Both the position numbers and the translations under genes were made by a program. This document shows positions 36,451-45,700 of a stretch of DNA of 64,000 nt, piece by piece. Below the pieces are notes generated by a model that worked only from the letters and a program-made list of their open reading frames with translations, ran no database searches and was not told the DNA's origin. Numbering within the stretch: the first letter of the stretch is position 1; every line of letters begins with the position of its first letter. The stretch is from Herbaspirillum sp. CF444 (lineage in GTDB: Bacteria > Pseudomonadota > Gammaproteobacteria > Burkholderiales > Burkholderiaceae_D), in contig NZ_AKJW01000082.1 of NCBI RefSeq assembly GCF_000282135.1, positions 1-64,000 of the forward strand. The letters are read 5' to 3'.

Positions 36451-37368
36451 ATGGCAACCAAAAAATCAAAGGGCCTCGGCCGCGGTCTCGACGCACTGCT
36501 CGGAGGATCTTCCGACATGACCGAAGACGAGCCGGTGGTCGCTGGTTTGCCGTCGGTGATGCCGGTCACGGACCTGCAAGCCGGCAAGTACCAGCCGCGC
36601 AGCCGCATGGACGAAGGCGCGCTGAACGAACTGGCCGCCTCGATCAAGGAACAAGGCCTGCTGCAGCCTATCCTGATCCGCGCCATCGGCCAGAAGGACG
36701 GCAAGGACATTTACGAAATCATCGCCGGCGAGCGCCGCTTCCGCGCCGCCAAGATCGCCGGCCTGACCGAAGTGCCGGTGCTGGTGAAGAACGTCGACGA
36801 TCAGACCACCGCCGCCATGGCGCTGATCGAAAACATGCAGCGCGAGGATCTCAACCCGCTGGAAGAAGCGCAGGGCATCCATCGTCTCATCACCGATTTC
36901 AATTTCACGCACGAGCAAGCCGCGGTCGCGGTCGGCCGCTCGCGCAGCGCGGTGTCGAACCTGCTGCGTTTGCTGAATCTGGCCAAGCCGGTGCAGACCA
37001 TGCTGATGGCCGGCGATATCGACATGGGCCATGCGCGCGCCTTGCTGGCCGTCGATTCCGCCACGCAGATCAACCTGGCGAACCAGGTCGTCGCCAAGCG
37101 CATGTCGGTGCGCGAAGCTGAAAAGCTGGTGGTGCGCACCACCGCCGAACAAGCCGCATCGAACAAGCCCCATGGCAACGGCAATGGCGGCAAGGAAAAA
37201 TCGCGCGACATCGCGCGCCTGGAAGAAGAACTGTCGGACATCCTGGCCACGCAAGTGTCGATCAAGACCGGCGCCAAGAACCGTGGCCAGCTCATCATCA
37301 GCTTCGCCGGCCTCGATGCGCTCGACGGCGTGATCGCGCGCCTGCGCGGAGAAGCGGTAGAGCAGTAA
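36451..37368 (+). CDS. parB: Chromosome partitioning protein ParB
   Basis: 305 residues. Typical start ATKKSKGLGRGLDALLGG (ParA-stimulating Arg/Lys tail), CTPase/N-terminal domain with QPRSRMDEGALNELAASIKE and the box ENMQREDLNPLEEAQGIHRL. GERR is present (IIAGERRFRAAK), the HTH is FTHEQAAVAVGRSRSAVSNLLRL, and a C-terminal dimer domain follows a Gly/Asn linker. It binds the parS sites at 31.5-31.6 kb and spreads as a CTP clamp. Confidence 0.97.
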   Translation: MATKKSKGLGRGLDALLGGSSDMTEDEPVVAGLPSVMPVTDLQAGKYQPRSRMDEGALNELAASIKEQGLLQPILIRAIGQKDGKDIYEIIAGERRFRAAKIAGLTEVPVLVKNVDDQTTAAMALIENMQREDLNPLEEAQGIHRLITDFNFTHEQAAVAVGRSRSAVSNLLRLLNLAKPVQTMLMAGDIDMGHARALLAVDSATQINLANQVVAKRMSVREAEKLVVRTTAEQAASNKPHGNGNGGKEKSRDIARLEEELSDILATQVSIKTGAKNRGQLIISFAGLDALDGVIARLRGEAVEQ

Positions 37369-37424
37369 AACAATCCGGGGCGGGCCGGCATCGATGTCGC
37401 TCGCAATGGGAAAAAGGAAGCGCC

Positions 37425-37826
37425 ATGCCTTACCTGCAACTCGACGTCAACGGCACTTATCCGGCAGAGCAAAAGAAGCAGCTCGCCGCGCGCATGGCAA
37501 AGACTTATGCCGGGATGATGAGCGTCGACATCCGCCGCATCAGCATCGTCGTGCGTGAGTGCGGCGACGGCAGCGTCTGGCGCACCGTCGACAGCGGCGA
37601 GGTGGAACCCGTCTCGGTGCTGATGTGCGACATCCGTCGCGGCCGCACGCCCGAGTTGCGCATGGAAGTCGCCAAGGCGCTGTGCCGCGATTGCATCGAT
37701 GTGCTGGGCTTGCGCGAAGACCGCCTCAACGTCGAATTCACGCAGCACAGCGGCGACGAAATGTACCACCCGACCCTGGGCGGCTACAGTCCTGAATGGT
37801 CCGCCGGCGAAGCCGGACCGGACTGA
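37425..37826 (+). CDS. Tautomerase-superfamily protein
   Basis: 133 residues. Pro follows the initiator Met (MPYLQLDVNGTYPAEQKKQ), giving the N-terminal catalytic proline of the superfamily. The length fits the two-unit (MSAD/cis-CaaD-like) members, with a second half beginning VSVLMCDIRRGRTPELRMEVAKAL. Relatives isomerise enols, decarboxylate malonate semialdehyde or dehalogenate; the actual substrate is unknown. A malonate-semialdehyde-type role would fit the mmsA gene elsewhere in the window, but they are 16 kb apart. Convergent with the AraC-type regulator. Confidence 0.7.
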   Translation: MPYLQLDVNGTYPAEQKKQLAARMAKTYAGMMSVDIRRISIVVRECGDGSVWRTVDSGEVEPVSVLMCDIRRGRTPELRMEVAKALCRDCIDVLGLREDRLNVEFTQHSGDEMYHPTLGGYSPEWSAGEAGPD

Positions 37827-37848
37827 CCGATCGGGCGATGCAGGTTCT

Positions 37849-38844
37849 TTAGGGCCTCGCCATTGCAGCATCCGCATCACCCACGCCACCTGCAGAAAAA
37901 TTATGGCGGTACTGCTGCGCGCTGATTCCCAGCCGCCGCCGGAACACCACGCGCATGTGGCTGGCATCGCGGAAGCCGCAACGATAAGCCACCGTCTTCA
38001 ACGGCGCCGCCGAACTTTCCAGCATCACGCGCGCCGCATCGACGCGCGCGCTCTCGATGAATTCCGCCGGCGTCATCTTCGCATCGCGGGCAAACACGCG
38101 CGCGAAATTGCGCGGGCTGCTGGCAACCACTTTCGCCAGTACGTCGACGCTGAGCTTGTCCTGCAAATGTTCACGCACGTAATGCTGCACCTGGCCGACC
38201 AGCGACATCTCTTCCGCATACGGCGTGAGGTAAGGGCTGAACTGAGATTGCCCGCCGCTGCGCTGCATGAACACGACCAGGCGCTTGGCAACGTTGAGCG
38301 CGACTTCCTGTCCCGCGTCTTCCGCCAGCAGCGCCAGCGACAGATCGATGCCGGCGGTCACGCCGGCCGACGTCACCAGCCGGCCGTCGCGCAGATAGAT
38401 GCGATCGGCGTCGACTTCGACATCGGGAAAGTCGCGTGCCAATGCGGCGGCGTCGTTCCAATGCGTGGTGACGCGCTTGCCGTCCAACAGTCCGGCGCGC
38501 GCCAGCAAAAAGGCGCCGTTGCAGATCGCGCCATATCGTCCGGCGCGTCGTGTCGCCTGCACCAGCCAGTCGCTCAACGCGGCGTCGCGCGCCTGTTGCG
38601 GCAAGGCCGGACCGCCCGCCACCAGCAGCAGATCGACGGCATCGTCCACTTCGCTGTAATGCCGGTGCGGCACGATCTGCATGCCGTTGGAACAGGCCAT
38701 CGCATCGCGCGTGCTGCCGACGACTTGCAGGCGATAGTGCTGCGGCGGCAACAGGAAACGATTGGCTTCCGCGAACACATCCAGCGGACCGGAAACATCC
38801 AGCGCCTGGACGCCGGGAAACACCAGCAGAGCGACAGTGGGCAT
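37849..38844 (-). CDS. GlxA-family regulator (DJ-1/PfpI domain plus AraC HTH)
   Basis: 331 residues. The N-terminal DJ-1/PfpI-like domain starts TVALLVFPGVQALDVSGPLDVF and has the nucleophile-elbow Cys in GAICNGAFLLARAGLLDG. The C-terminal AraC pair of HTHs is at about 225-320: PAEFIESARVDAARVMLE, then VAYRCGFRDASHMRVVFRRRLG. Such proteins activate amine, arginine or other catabolic genes. Start ATG 38844 matches the domain boundary; an ATG at 38901 would add 19 residues. Divergent from the M24 peptidase gene, which could be its target. Confidence 0.88.
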   Translation of the reverse strand: MPTVALLVFPGVQALDVSGPLDVFAEANRFLLPPQHYRLQVVGSTRDAMACSNGMQIVPHRHYSEVDDAVDLLLVAGGPALPQQARDAALSDWLVQATRRAGRYGAICNGAFLLARAGLLDGKRVTTHWNDAAALARDFPDVEVDADRIYLRDGRLVTSAGVTAGIDLSLALLAEDAGQEVALNVAKRLVVFMQRSGGQSQFSPYLTPYAEEMSLVGQVQHYVREHLQDKLSVDVLAKVVASSPRNFARVFARDAKMTPAEFIESARVDAARVMLESSAAPLKTVAYRCGFRDASHMRVVFRRRLGISAQQYRHNFSAGGVGDADAAMARP

Positions 38845-39076
38845 GGCAGCAGACAAGTAGGTGAGGGGGTGAGGGTAGCGCGGATCGACTGACGCCATCA
38901 TAGCGCCGTCTTTGCTTGCGGGCAGGCATGCGCATGTCCATGGCGGAAAAACGCCGCAGGATGGCTGTCAACGCGTCCTGGCGGCGCTGTCTTTGTTGCG
39001 CGCCGTCGCCGATAATTTTCTCCGTCGGGGACGTGCATGGTGTGCGTTCCTTTGCCGCTTCTTCAGGAGAACATAC

Positions 39077-39787
39077 ATGAACACTTCGACCAACATATTG
39101 AGCGCCGGCGACGCCGAACGCGTCGGTCCCGCATTCTCGGTCGACGGCATGCTCGCCGCGCGCAACAAAACACGCCAGGCAATTCGCGATATCGCCGCGC
39201 GGGTCAGACCGGGCATGGTCGAAGAAGACGCCGTCGCCATGGCCAGGCAAATCCTCATCGATTCCGGCCTCGCGCTGAGCTGGCATCCGACCCGCGTGCG
39301 CTTCGGCCGCAACACGACCAAGCCGATGCGGCAGGCTTCCGAACCCGGCGTGGTGCTGCAGGAGAACGACATCTTCTTCATCGACATCGCGCCGCGCCAC
39401 GAGGCCTGGGAAGGCGACGGCGGCGCCGCTTTCGTCGTCGGTTGCAATGCGGGCCGCCATGAAGAATACGTGCGCTGCGCGCAGGATGCAGAAACGGTGT
39501 TCCACGCCGCGCGACGCGCGTGGAACGAGCAGAAACTAAGCGGCGAAGAGCTGTACGCCTTCGCCGAACACGAAGCACGCAAGCGCGGCTGGGAATTGAA
39601 TTTCGACTTGCCCGGCCATCGCGTGTCGGACTTTCCGCACGCGGCCATCCACACGGGATCGCTGGCGGAATTTGAAGGCGTGCCGTTGGCGATGCGCTGG
39701 ATTCTGGAGATCCATTTGCGCCATCCCGACCATACCTACGGCGCCTTTTTCGAGGATATGTTGCTGGAAGATGGTGACTACGTCTGA
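39077..39787 (+). CDS. M24-family metallopeptidase-like protein
   Basis: 236 residues, the pita-bread fold of Xaa-Pro aminopeptidase/methionine aminopeptidase without the usual N-terminal creatinase domain. All five metal ligands can be placed: Asp in DIFFIDIAP, Asp in WEGDGGAAF, His in SDFPHAAIH, Glu in WILEIHLRH and Glu in GAFFEDMLL. An active dinuclear hydrolase is therefore likely; the substrate is unknown. Start ATG 39077 has AGGAGA at six bases. The gene is convergent with the ABC exporter; a 32-bp hairpin lies between. Confidence 0.85.
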   Translation: MNTSTNILSAGDAERVGPAFSVDGMLAARNKTRQAIRDIAARVRPGMVEEDAVAMARQILIDSGLALSWHPTRVRFGRNTTKPMRQASEPGVVLQENDIFFIDIAPRHEAWEGDGGAAFVVGCNAGRHEEYVRCAQDAETVFHAARRAWNEQKLSGEELYAFAEHEARKRGWELNFDLPGHRVSDFPHAAIHTGSLAEFEGVPLAMRWILEIHLRHPDHTYGAFFEDMLLEDGDYV

Positions 39788-39795
39788 TCACCGTG

Positions 39796-39827
39796 TTCGC
39801 TACGCACCATGACGGATGCGTAGCGAA
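39796..39827. terminator. Hairpin between convergent genes
   Basis: TTCGCTACGCA (39796-39806) and TGCGTAGCGAA (39817-39827) are perfect complements. T-tracts are absent or short on both strands, so it is probably a weak bidirectional terminator. Confidence 0.45.
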
Positions 39828-39840
39828 TGGCGTCGTTGAA

Positions 39841-41682
39841 TCAGGCCTCTTCGCCCAGGAAGCCGCCGCTCTGATGCGACCACAAGCGGGCATACAAACC
39901 ATTGTGCGCCAGCAGTTCCTGATGACTGCCTTGCTCGACGATGCGGCCCTGATCGAGCACGATCAGCCGGTCCATCGCGGCGATGGTCGACAGGCGGTGG
40001 GCGATGGCGACCACGGTCTTGCCTTCCATGAGGCGGTACAGGCTTTCCTGGATCGCCGCTTCCACTTCCGAATCGAGCGCGCTGGTGGCTTCGTCCAGCA
40101 ACAGGATGGGCGCATCCTTCAACATCACGCGCGCGATCGCAATGCGCTGGCGCTGGCCGCCGGACAACTTCACGCCGCGTTCGCCGACGTGGGCGTCATA
40201 GCCTCTGCGGTCATGCGCATCGGCCAGGCCGCCGATGAAATCGTGCGCCTCGGCGCGGCGCGCGGCGGCGATCATCTCGTCGTCGCCGGCATCGGGACGA
40301 CCGTACAGAATGTTGTCGCGCACCGAACGATGCAGCAGCGAGGTATCCTGCGTCACCATGCCGACTTGCGCGCGCAGGCTGTCCTGCGTGACGTGCGCGA
40401 TGTCCTGGCCGTCGATCAGCACGCGGCCTTGTTCGACATCGTAAAAACGCAGCAGCAAATTGACGATGGTCGACTTGCCGGCGCCGGAGCGTCCGACCAG
40501 GCCGATCTTTTCGCCGGGGCGGATGTTCAGGTTCAGCTTGTCGATCACCTGGCGCGCGTCCGGGCCGGTGGCGCCGTAAGCGAAGCTGACGTCTTCGAAA
40601 TGCAGCTCGCCGCGTTTTACCCGCAAGGGCTGCGCATCCGGCAAGTCCTTCACCTCATGCGCGCGCGACAGCGTGTTGATGCCGTCCTGCACGGTGCCGA
40701 CGTGTTCGAACAGCGCCGCCATTTCCCACATCACCCAATGGGCGATGCCGTTCAGGCGCAGCGCCATCGCGGTTGCCGCCGCCACCGCGCCGATGCCGAC
40801 CTGGCCTTGCGTCCACAACCACAGCGCGACGCCGGCGGTCGACAGGATCAGCACCATGTTGAGCGAGTGATTGACGATTTCGAAGCCGCTGACCAGGCGC
40901 ATCTGGCGATTCACCGTGACGAGGAAATCCTGCATCGCGCTGCGTGCATAGCCCGCCTCGCGGCCGGCATGCGAAAACAGTTTGACGGTGGCGATGTTGG
41001 TGTAGGCGTCGGTGATGCGGCCGGTCATCGTGGAACGCGCGTCGGCCTGGTTGCGCGCCACTTTCGACAGGCGCGGCACGAAGTAGCGCAGCGCCGCGAT
41101 GTACAGCGCCAGCCAGCCGAAGAAGGGCAGCAGCATCCACAGGTCGAAGTTGCCCACCACCGCCGCCATCGTGACGAAGTAGATCATCACGAACACCAGG
41201 ATGTCGCCCATGATCATGCACACGTCGCGCACCGCGAGCGCGGTCTGCATCACCTTGGCGGCGACGCGGCCGGCGAATTCGTCCTGATAGAAACTCATGC
41301 TCTGGTTGAGCATCAGGCGATGGAATTTCCAGCGCAGCATCATCGGGAAAGCACCCGCCAGCGTCTGATGCTTGAAGAAAGTCTGCAACGCGATCAGCAC
41401 CGGACTGCCGATCAGCACCACCGCCAGCCACAGCAGGCTGCTGCGTTCCTGCGCCCACAATTGCGACGGCTCGATGTGGCTGAGCCAGTCGACGATGCGG
41501 CCCATCATCGCAAACAGCAGCGCTTCGAATGCGCCGATGATCGCGGTCATCGCGGTCATGGCGACGATGTAGCGGCGCAGACCCTTGGTGCAGGTCCAGA
41601 TGAAAGCGGCGAAGCCGCGCGGCGGCGGCTTGGGAATATTGTCGGGGTAGGGGTGAACCAGTTTTTCAAACCATGCGAGCAT
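39841..41682 (-). CDS. ABC exporter, fused membrane and ATPase domains
   Basis: 613 residues. Six membrane helices over about 30-330 (type IV ABC exporter fold), then the nucleotide-binding domain: Walker A GLVGRSGAGKSTIVNLLLRF, signature VKLSGGQRQRIAIARVML, Walker B ILLLDEATSALDSEVE and switch His in VVAIAHRLSTIA. Lipid or drug exporters of the MsbA/YheI type are the closest by pattern; the cargo is unknown. Start ATG 41682 has GGAGATGGC upstream; longer in-frame starts read into the regulator gene region. The response regulator gene upstream is on the same strand, 197 bp away. Confidence 0.9.
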   Translation of the reverse strand: MLAWFEKLVHPYPDNIPKPPPRGFAAFIWTCTKGLRRYIVAMTAMTAIIGAFEALLFAMMGRIVDWLSHIEPSQLWAQERSSLLWLAVVLIGSPVLIALQTFFKHQTLAGAFPMMLRWKFHRLMLNQSMSFYQDEFAGRVAAKVMQTALAVRDVCMIMGDILVFVMIYFVTMAAVVGNFDLWMLLPFFGWLALYIAALRYFVPRLSKVARNQADARSTMTGRITDAYTNIATVKLFSHAGREAGYARSAMQDFLVTVNRQMRLVSGFEIVNHSLNMVLILSTAGVALWLWTQGQVGIGAVAAATAMALRLNGIAHWVMWEMAALFEHVGTVQDGINTLSRAHEVKDLPDAQPLRVKRGELHFEDVSFAYGATGPDARQVIDKLNLNIRPGEKIGLVGRSGAGKSTIVNLLLRFYDVEQGRVLIDGQDIAHVTQDSLRAQVGMVTQDTSLLHRSVRDNILYGRPDAGDDEMIAAARRAEAHDFIGGLADAHDRRGYDAHVGERGVKLSGGQRQRIAIARVMLKDAPILLLDEATSALDSEVEAAIQESLYRLMEGKTVVAIAHRLSTIAAMDRLIVLDQGRIVEQGSHQELLAHNGLYARLWSHQSGGFLGEEA

Positions 41683-41850
41683 GCCATCTCCAGAATGTCG
41701 CCATGAGGACCGATGTGCGTGCGTCAACAGCATGCAGGCAAGCACCGGCGCGGCGAAGAACAGAGATTCTAACCCGTTCACCAAAACGGGGCGGGCAGCC
41801 GGCATACGCAAGAAAATGGTAGTGAAATCCATTGGCCGCTCTACTGCATT

Positions 41851-41871
41851 CGACCGAATCCTATTCGGTCG
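41851..41871 (-). other. Perfect hairpin after the response regulator gene
   Basis: CGACCGAAT (41851-41859), a 3-nt loop and ATTCGGTCG (41863-41871), just beyond the response-regulator stop. No T-tract follows on the minus strand. Confidence 0.4.
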
Positions 41872-41879
41872 CGGTACCG

Positions 41880-42545
41880 TCACTCGATGATGTCGATGCT
41901 CTCGCAAAAGCTGTAACCCTGTCCGTGCTCGGTGCGCAGCGGCAATTTTTCGCCGGTCAGGTTTTGCCAGCGGCGGCGCAGGCGGCTGATCATCTGGTCC
42001 AGGCGGCGCTCGTCGTAATCGATCCATTCGACGCCGAAGGCCTTGGCGATCTGCTGGCGATGCACCACTTGTCCCATGTTGCGGGCCAGCAGTTGCAGCA
42101 GCAGGATTTCCATCGCGTTGATTTCGTGGAAGCGACCGTCCGGCGCGTACAGGCGCCGTTCCAGCAGATGCAGGCGCCAGGCGTCCTTGCCCAGGCGGCG
42201 CGACACCGATGACACGTAGGCGGACAATTCGCGCAGACGCACCGGCTTGATGAGGTAGTGATCGGCGCCGCGCTTGAGACCTTCGATCTTGTCGTCGATG
42301 CTGCCGCGCGCGGTCAGCATGATGGTGCTGATATGGGGATGGGTGCGCCGCAACTGTTCGGTGACGTCGAAGCCGTTCCCGTCCGGCAGGCCGATGTCGA
42401 TGATGGCGATGTCGGCGTCGTCGACCTGGCGCAGGAACTCGGCCACATTGCCGGCTTCCGACACGCCATACCCTTCACTCAGGAGAAAGTCGGCGACCTC
42501 GTTGCGCAGGTCGGCCTCATCCTCCAACAGTAGCACCCGAGCCAT
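41880..42545 (-). CDS. OmpR-family response regulator (RR1)
   Basis: 221 residues. Receiver domain 1-120 with acidic pair Glu8-Asp9 (VLLLEDEADL), phosphoacceptor Asp50 (AIIDIGLPDG), Thr in IMLTARG and Lys in LIKPVRL. The C-terminal winged helix is shortened and contains WIDYDERRLDQMISRLRRRW and LPLRTEHGQGYSF. This tail is strikingly similar to that of RR2 at 57150, so the two are paralogues with probably the same DNA target. It is divergent from the giant repeat-protein gene, and a six-copy decamer array starts 59 bp upstream of its start codon. No kinase is adjacent; the one at 55108 is a candidate. Confidence 0.9.
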   Translation of the reverse strand: MARVLLLEDEADLRNEVADFLLSEGYGVSEAGNVAEFLRQVDDADIAIIDIGLPDGNGFDVTEQLRRTHPHISTIMLTARGSIDDKIEGLKRGADHYLIKPVRLRELSAYVSSVSRRLGKDAWRLHLLERRLYAPDGRFHEINAMEILLLQLLARNMGQVVHRQQIAKAFGVEWIDYDERRLDQMISRLRRRWQNLTGEKLPLRTEHGQGYSFCESIDIIE

Positions 42546-42603
42546 TTCCGGCCCTCCCCAGTGTAGAAATTTTTCGCGAGTATAGCACCATACCCGTGCG
42601 TAG

Positions 42604-42663
42604 GTCAGAACTCGTCAGAACTTGTCAGGCACGGTTAGTTTCTGTCTGAACTTGTCAGAAAGC
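42604..42663. promoter_or_regulatory. Six direct decamers, candidate response-regulator operator
   Basis: Units begin every 10 bp at 42604 (GTCAGAACTC), 42614 (GTCAGAACTT), 42624 (GTCAGGCACG), 42634 (GTTAGTTTCT), 42644 (GTCTGAACTT) and 42654 (GTCAGAAAGC). Exact 10-bp phasing places them on one helix face, as in tandem OmpR/PhoB-type sites. The array lies between rr1 and the giant gene. Confidence 0.7.
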
Positions 42664-42780
42664 CCCTGCAAATTTCTATCAAAATTCGGTCGCTTACAAA
42701 TCTTTACAACGAGGGCGACCGTCCATCCTGCCGCAGAGCGAACGCCGGTCGATTTCTTTAAAAAACACTCCGGTATCGTC

Positions 42781-45700
42781 ATGCACCGCTCACGTCTTTT
42801 CAGCCGTTGGTTCGGCTTCGCCATTGATCGCCTCAGTGCTCGCTCCTCATTCGCCAGCGTGTTGCTGGGCATAAGCGGATTGCTCTGTTCCCTGCCCGCG
42901 CTGGCGGCGCTGAACGTCTCCATCACGGTGCCGCAGCCGACCTACCCGCTGACAATCAATCCGGGCGACGCTACCCTGTTTCGCATCAGCCTGATCAACA
43001 GCAATCCGAACGCGACAGTGACCAACGTCGCCTTCACCGACACCATGCCGGCCGCGCTGAAGATCGCCACGGGCGCGGTGGCGTATTCATGCACCGACGG
43101 CAGCGGCGCGACGGTCGCCACGCAAGGCACGTTGACCGCAGTGGCCGGCACCAGCGTCATCAGCCTCACCGGCGGGGAAGTGCCGGTGGCGGTGGCGACC
43201 GGCAGCGGCACCAATGGCCAGTGCGTGATCGATGTCCCGGTGACTTCGACTGCATCCGGCACCGCGCCGGTCAACACGATTCCGATCGGCGCCGTCACCG
43301 GCAACGACGATACCGGCGCCGTCGCCAACGGCAGCCAGGCGCAGCAATCGATCAACGTCACCACGCTGAGCGCGCCGACCATCAGCAAGTCGTTCTCGTC
43401 GTCGGTGATCGTCAAGGGCGACCAGCCGGTCAAAATGACCATCACGATCAGTAACGCCGGCAATCCCACGGTCAATCTGCCGCTGAATGGCGCCGGCGAC
43501 TCACCGGCGTTTGCAGTGCGCGACATCCTGCCGGCCGGCCTGACGGTCGCTCCTACCCCCAATCTGTCGACGACGTGTAGCGGCGCAGGTGTTGCGCCCA
43601 GCTTCAGCGCAGCTCCGGGCGACACCACCCTGACCGCCTTTGGCGGCACCGTGGCCGGCGGCGGCACGTGTACGCTCAGCGTTGACCTGATTGGCACGAC
43701 CACCAGCGGCGCTTACAACAAGGACGTCGTCAATACCATCCGCCGCAGTCTCGATTTCGGCAATCAGCGGGGCCTGACGCCGCCGAGCGATGCAACCGCG
43801 ACCTTGTCCATCCGCTCGATCCTGCAGGTCACCAAGCAATTCAACCCGACCACCATCAGCGCCGGTCAAGCGTCGTCGTTGACGATCACGCTGACCAATG
43901 CCAGTCCGGTCACGCCGATCACGCTGACAAACTTCACCGACAGCCCGATTGACGGCGTTACGCCGACGGTAGCGACCGGTTTGCGCCTGGTCGCGCCGGC
44001 AGCGGCGCCGACCACTACCTGCGGTGGAGCGGTCAGCATCACCGCGGGCAATCTCGGCGTGCAGATGACAGGCGGCAGTATTCCCGCAAACAGCAGTTGC
44101 ACGATCACGGTCCCGTTCGTGGGTTCGCTGTCGACCGCCGGTACGCCACAAGCCTTTACCAACACGATCGCTGAAGGCGCGGTGCAGACCAGCGACGCCA
44201 GCATCATCAGCCAGGGCGCGACGCACACGGTCACCGTGGTCGACCAACTGCTGGTACAAAAGACTTCGAGCCCGGCCACCGTCGCACCCGGCAACCCGAT
44301 CCGATACACCATTACCGTCAACAACTACTCGTCGTCGCCGCTGAGCAACGTCAGCGTGCCCGATGCGTTGCCGGCCGGCGTGGTCGGCTTGCCTAGCCCG
44401 GCCCCGACATTGACCGCCGCGTGCGGTGCGCTGGCCCATGACATTCCAGCATTGCCGGCCACCAACAATTCGCTGCATTTCACGATTCCTACCGTGCCGG
44501 CCGGTAGCGGCCCTTCGGCCGGCACCTGCGCGATCACTTTCTGGGCCATGGCGCCGAAGGGCTCCGCAGTCGGCGCCACGCTGATCAACAATATCCCGGC
44601 GCATAGCGTTGGTTCAGGCGGCATCTTCAACTCGAACGTTAGCGCCGTCACCACCTCGATCGACCCGACCGTGACCATCGGCAAGGTGTTCAACCCGGCC
44701 AGCGCGTTTGAAGGCACGGTCTCAGTGTTGACGCTGACGCTCACGAATATCTCCGCACAACCGGTCACGGCTGCGGCCTTCACGGATACGCTGCCGATCA
44801 GTTCGGACACCCATCAGCAACTCGTGGTTGCCAATCCGGCCGACGTCTCGACCAGTTGTGCCGGTGGCGTCGTCACCGCGGTTCCGGGCGCCAACACCGT
44901 CAGCCTGAGTGGCGGCACGATCCCGGCGCGCGCGGGCAGCGGCCTGGGAGCCAACGGTACCTGCCAGGTACAGGTAAAGGTCATCGGCGGAGCCGGCAAC
45001 TATCTCAATGTGCTTCCGATCGGCGCGCTGACCGGCACCCAGCAATTCCCGGACAACAGTACGCCGACCGCCGTCAGCAATGTGACACCGTTCAGCGCCA
45101 GCCTGGTCTATTCCTCGGCGCTGCAGGCTTCGAAATCGTTTTCACCGACGACCATCGCTGCGGGTGGCAAGTCGACCGTGCGCCTGCATTTCGCCAATAT
45201 CGGAACCGGCACGCTCAATAACGTCAGCACGACCGATCCTCTGCCGACCAACATGTCCGTGGCCTCGCCATCGAACGCGTACAGTACTTGCGCCGGATCA
45301 CCCGTGATTACAGCGACACCGGCCGCCGCGAGCGCGGTGGTAAGCGGCATCATTTTGCCGTCGAGCGGCCAGTGCGACGTATTGTTCGACGTCACCGGCA
45401 GCGGCGGAGCCGGCTGGACTAACACCATTCCCGTGGGCGGCGTCAGCGCCACTGGCGGTGTGATCAACACTACGCCGATCAGCGCAACGCTGAACAACAG
45501 TTCCGCCGGCGCAGTATCGGTCAGCGTCAGCGCCGTCTCGGCGACGACTGCAACCTCGAGCCTGTCGCCGGGAGAACCGGCCGTGCTGACCATCATCATT
45601 CGCAATGACGCCTCGCTCGCACTGAGCGATCTCAAGCTGACCAATTACTTCACCGTCGACGGCCTCGCGAGCGGGGCGCTCAACGGCATCCAGCTGGCTT

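Noticed and set aside
42604-42663. Repeat array considered as a short CRISPR
   Set aside because: Units are 10 bp without spacers, and no cas gene is near. The phasing fits a protein-binding array.
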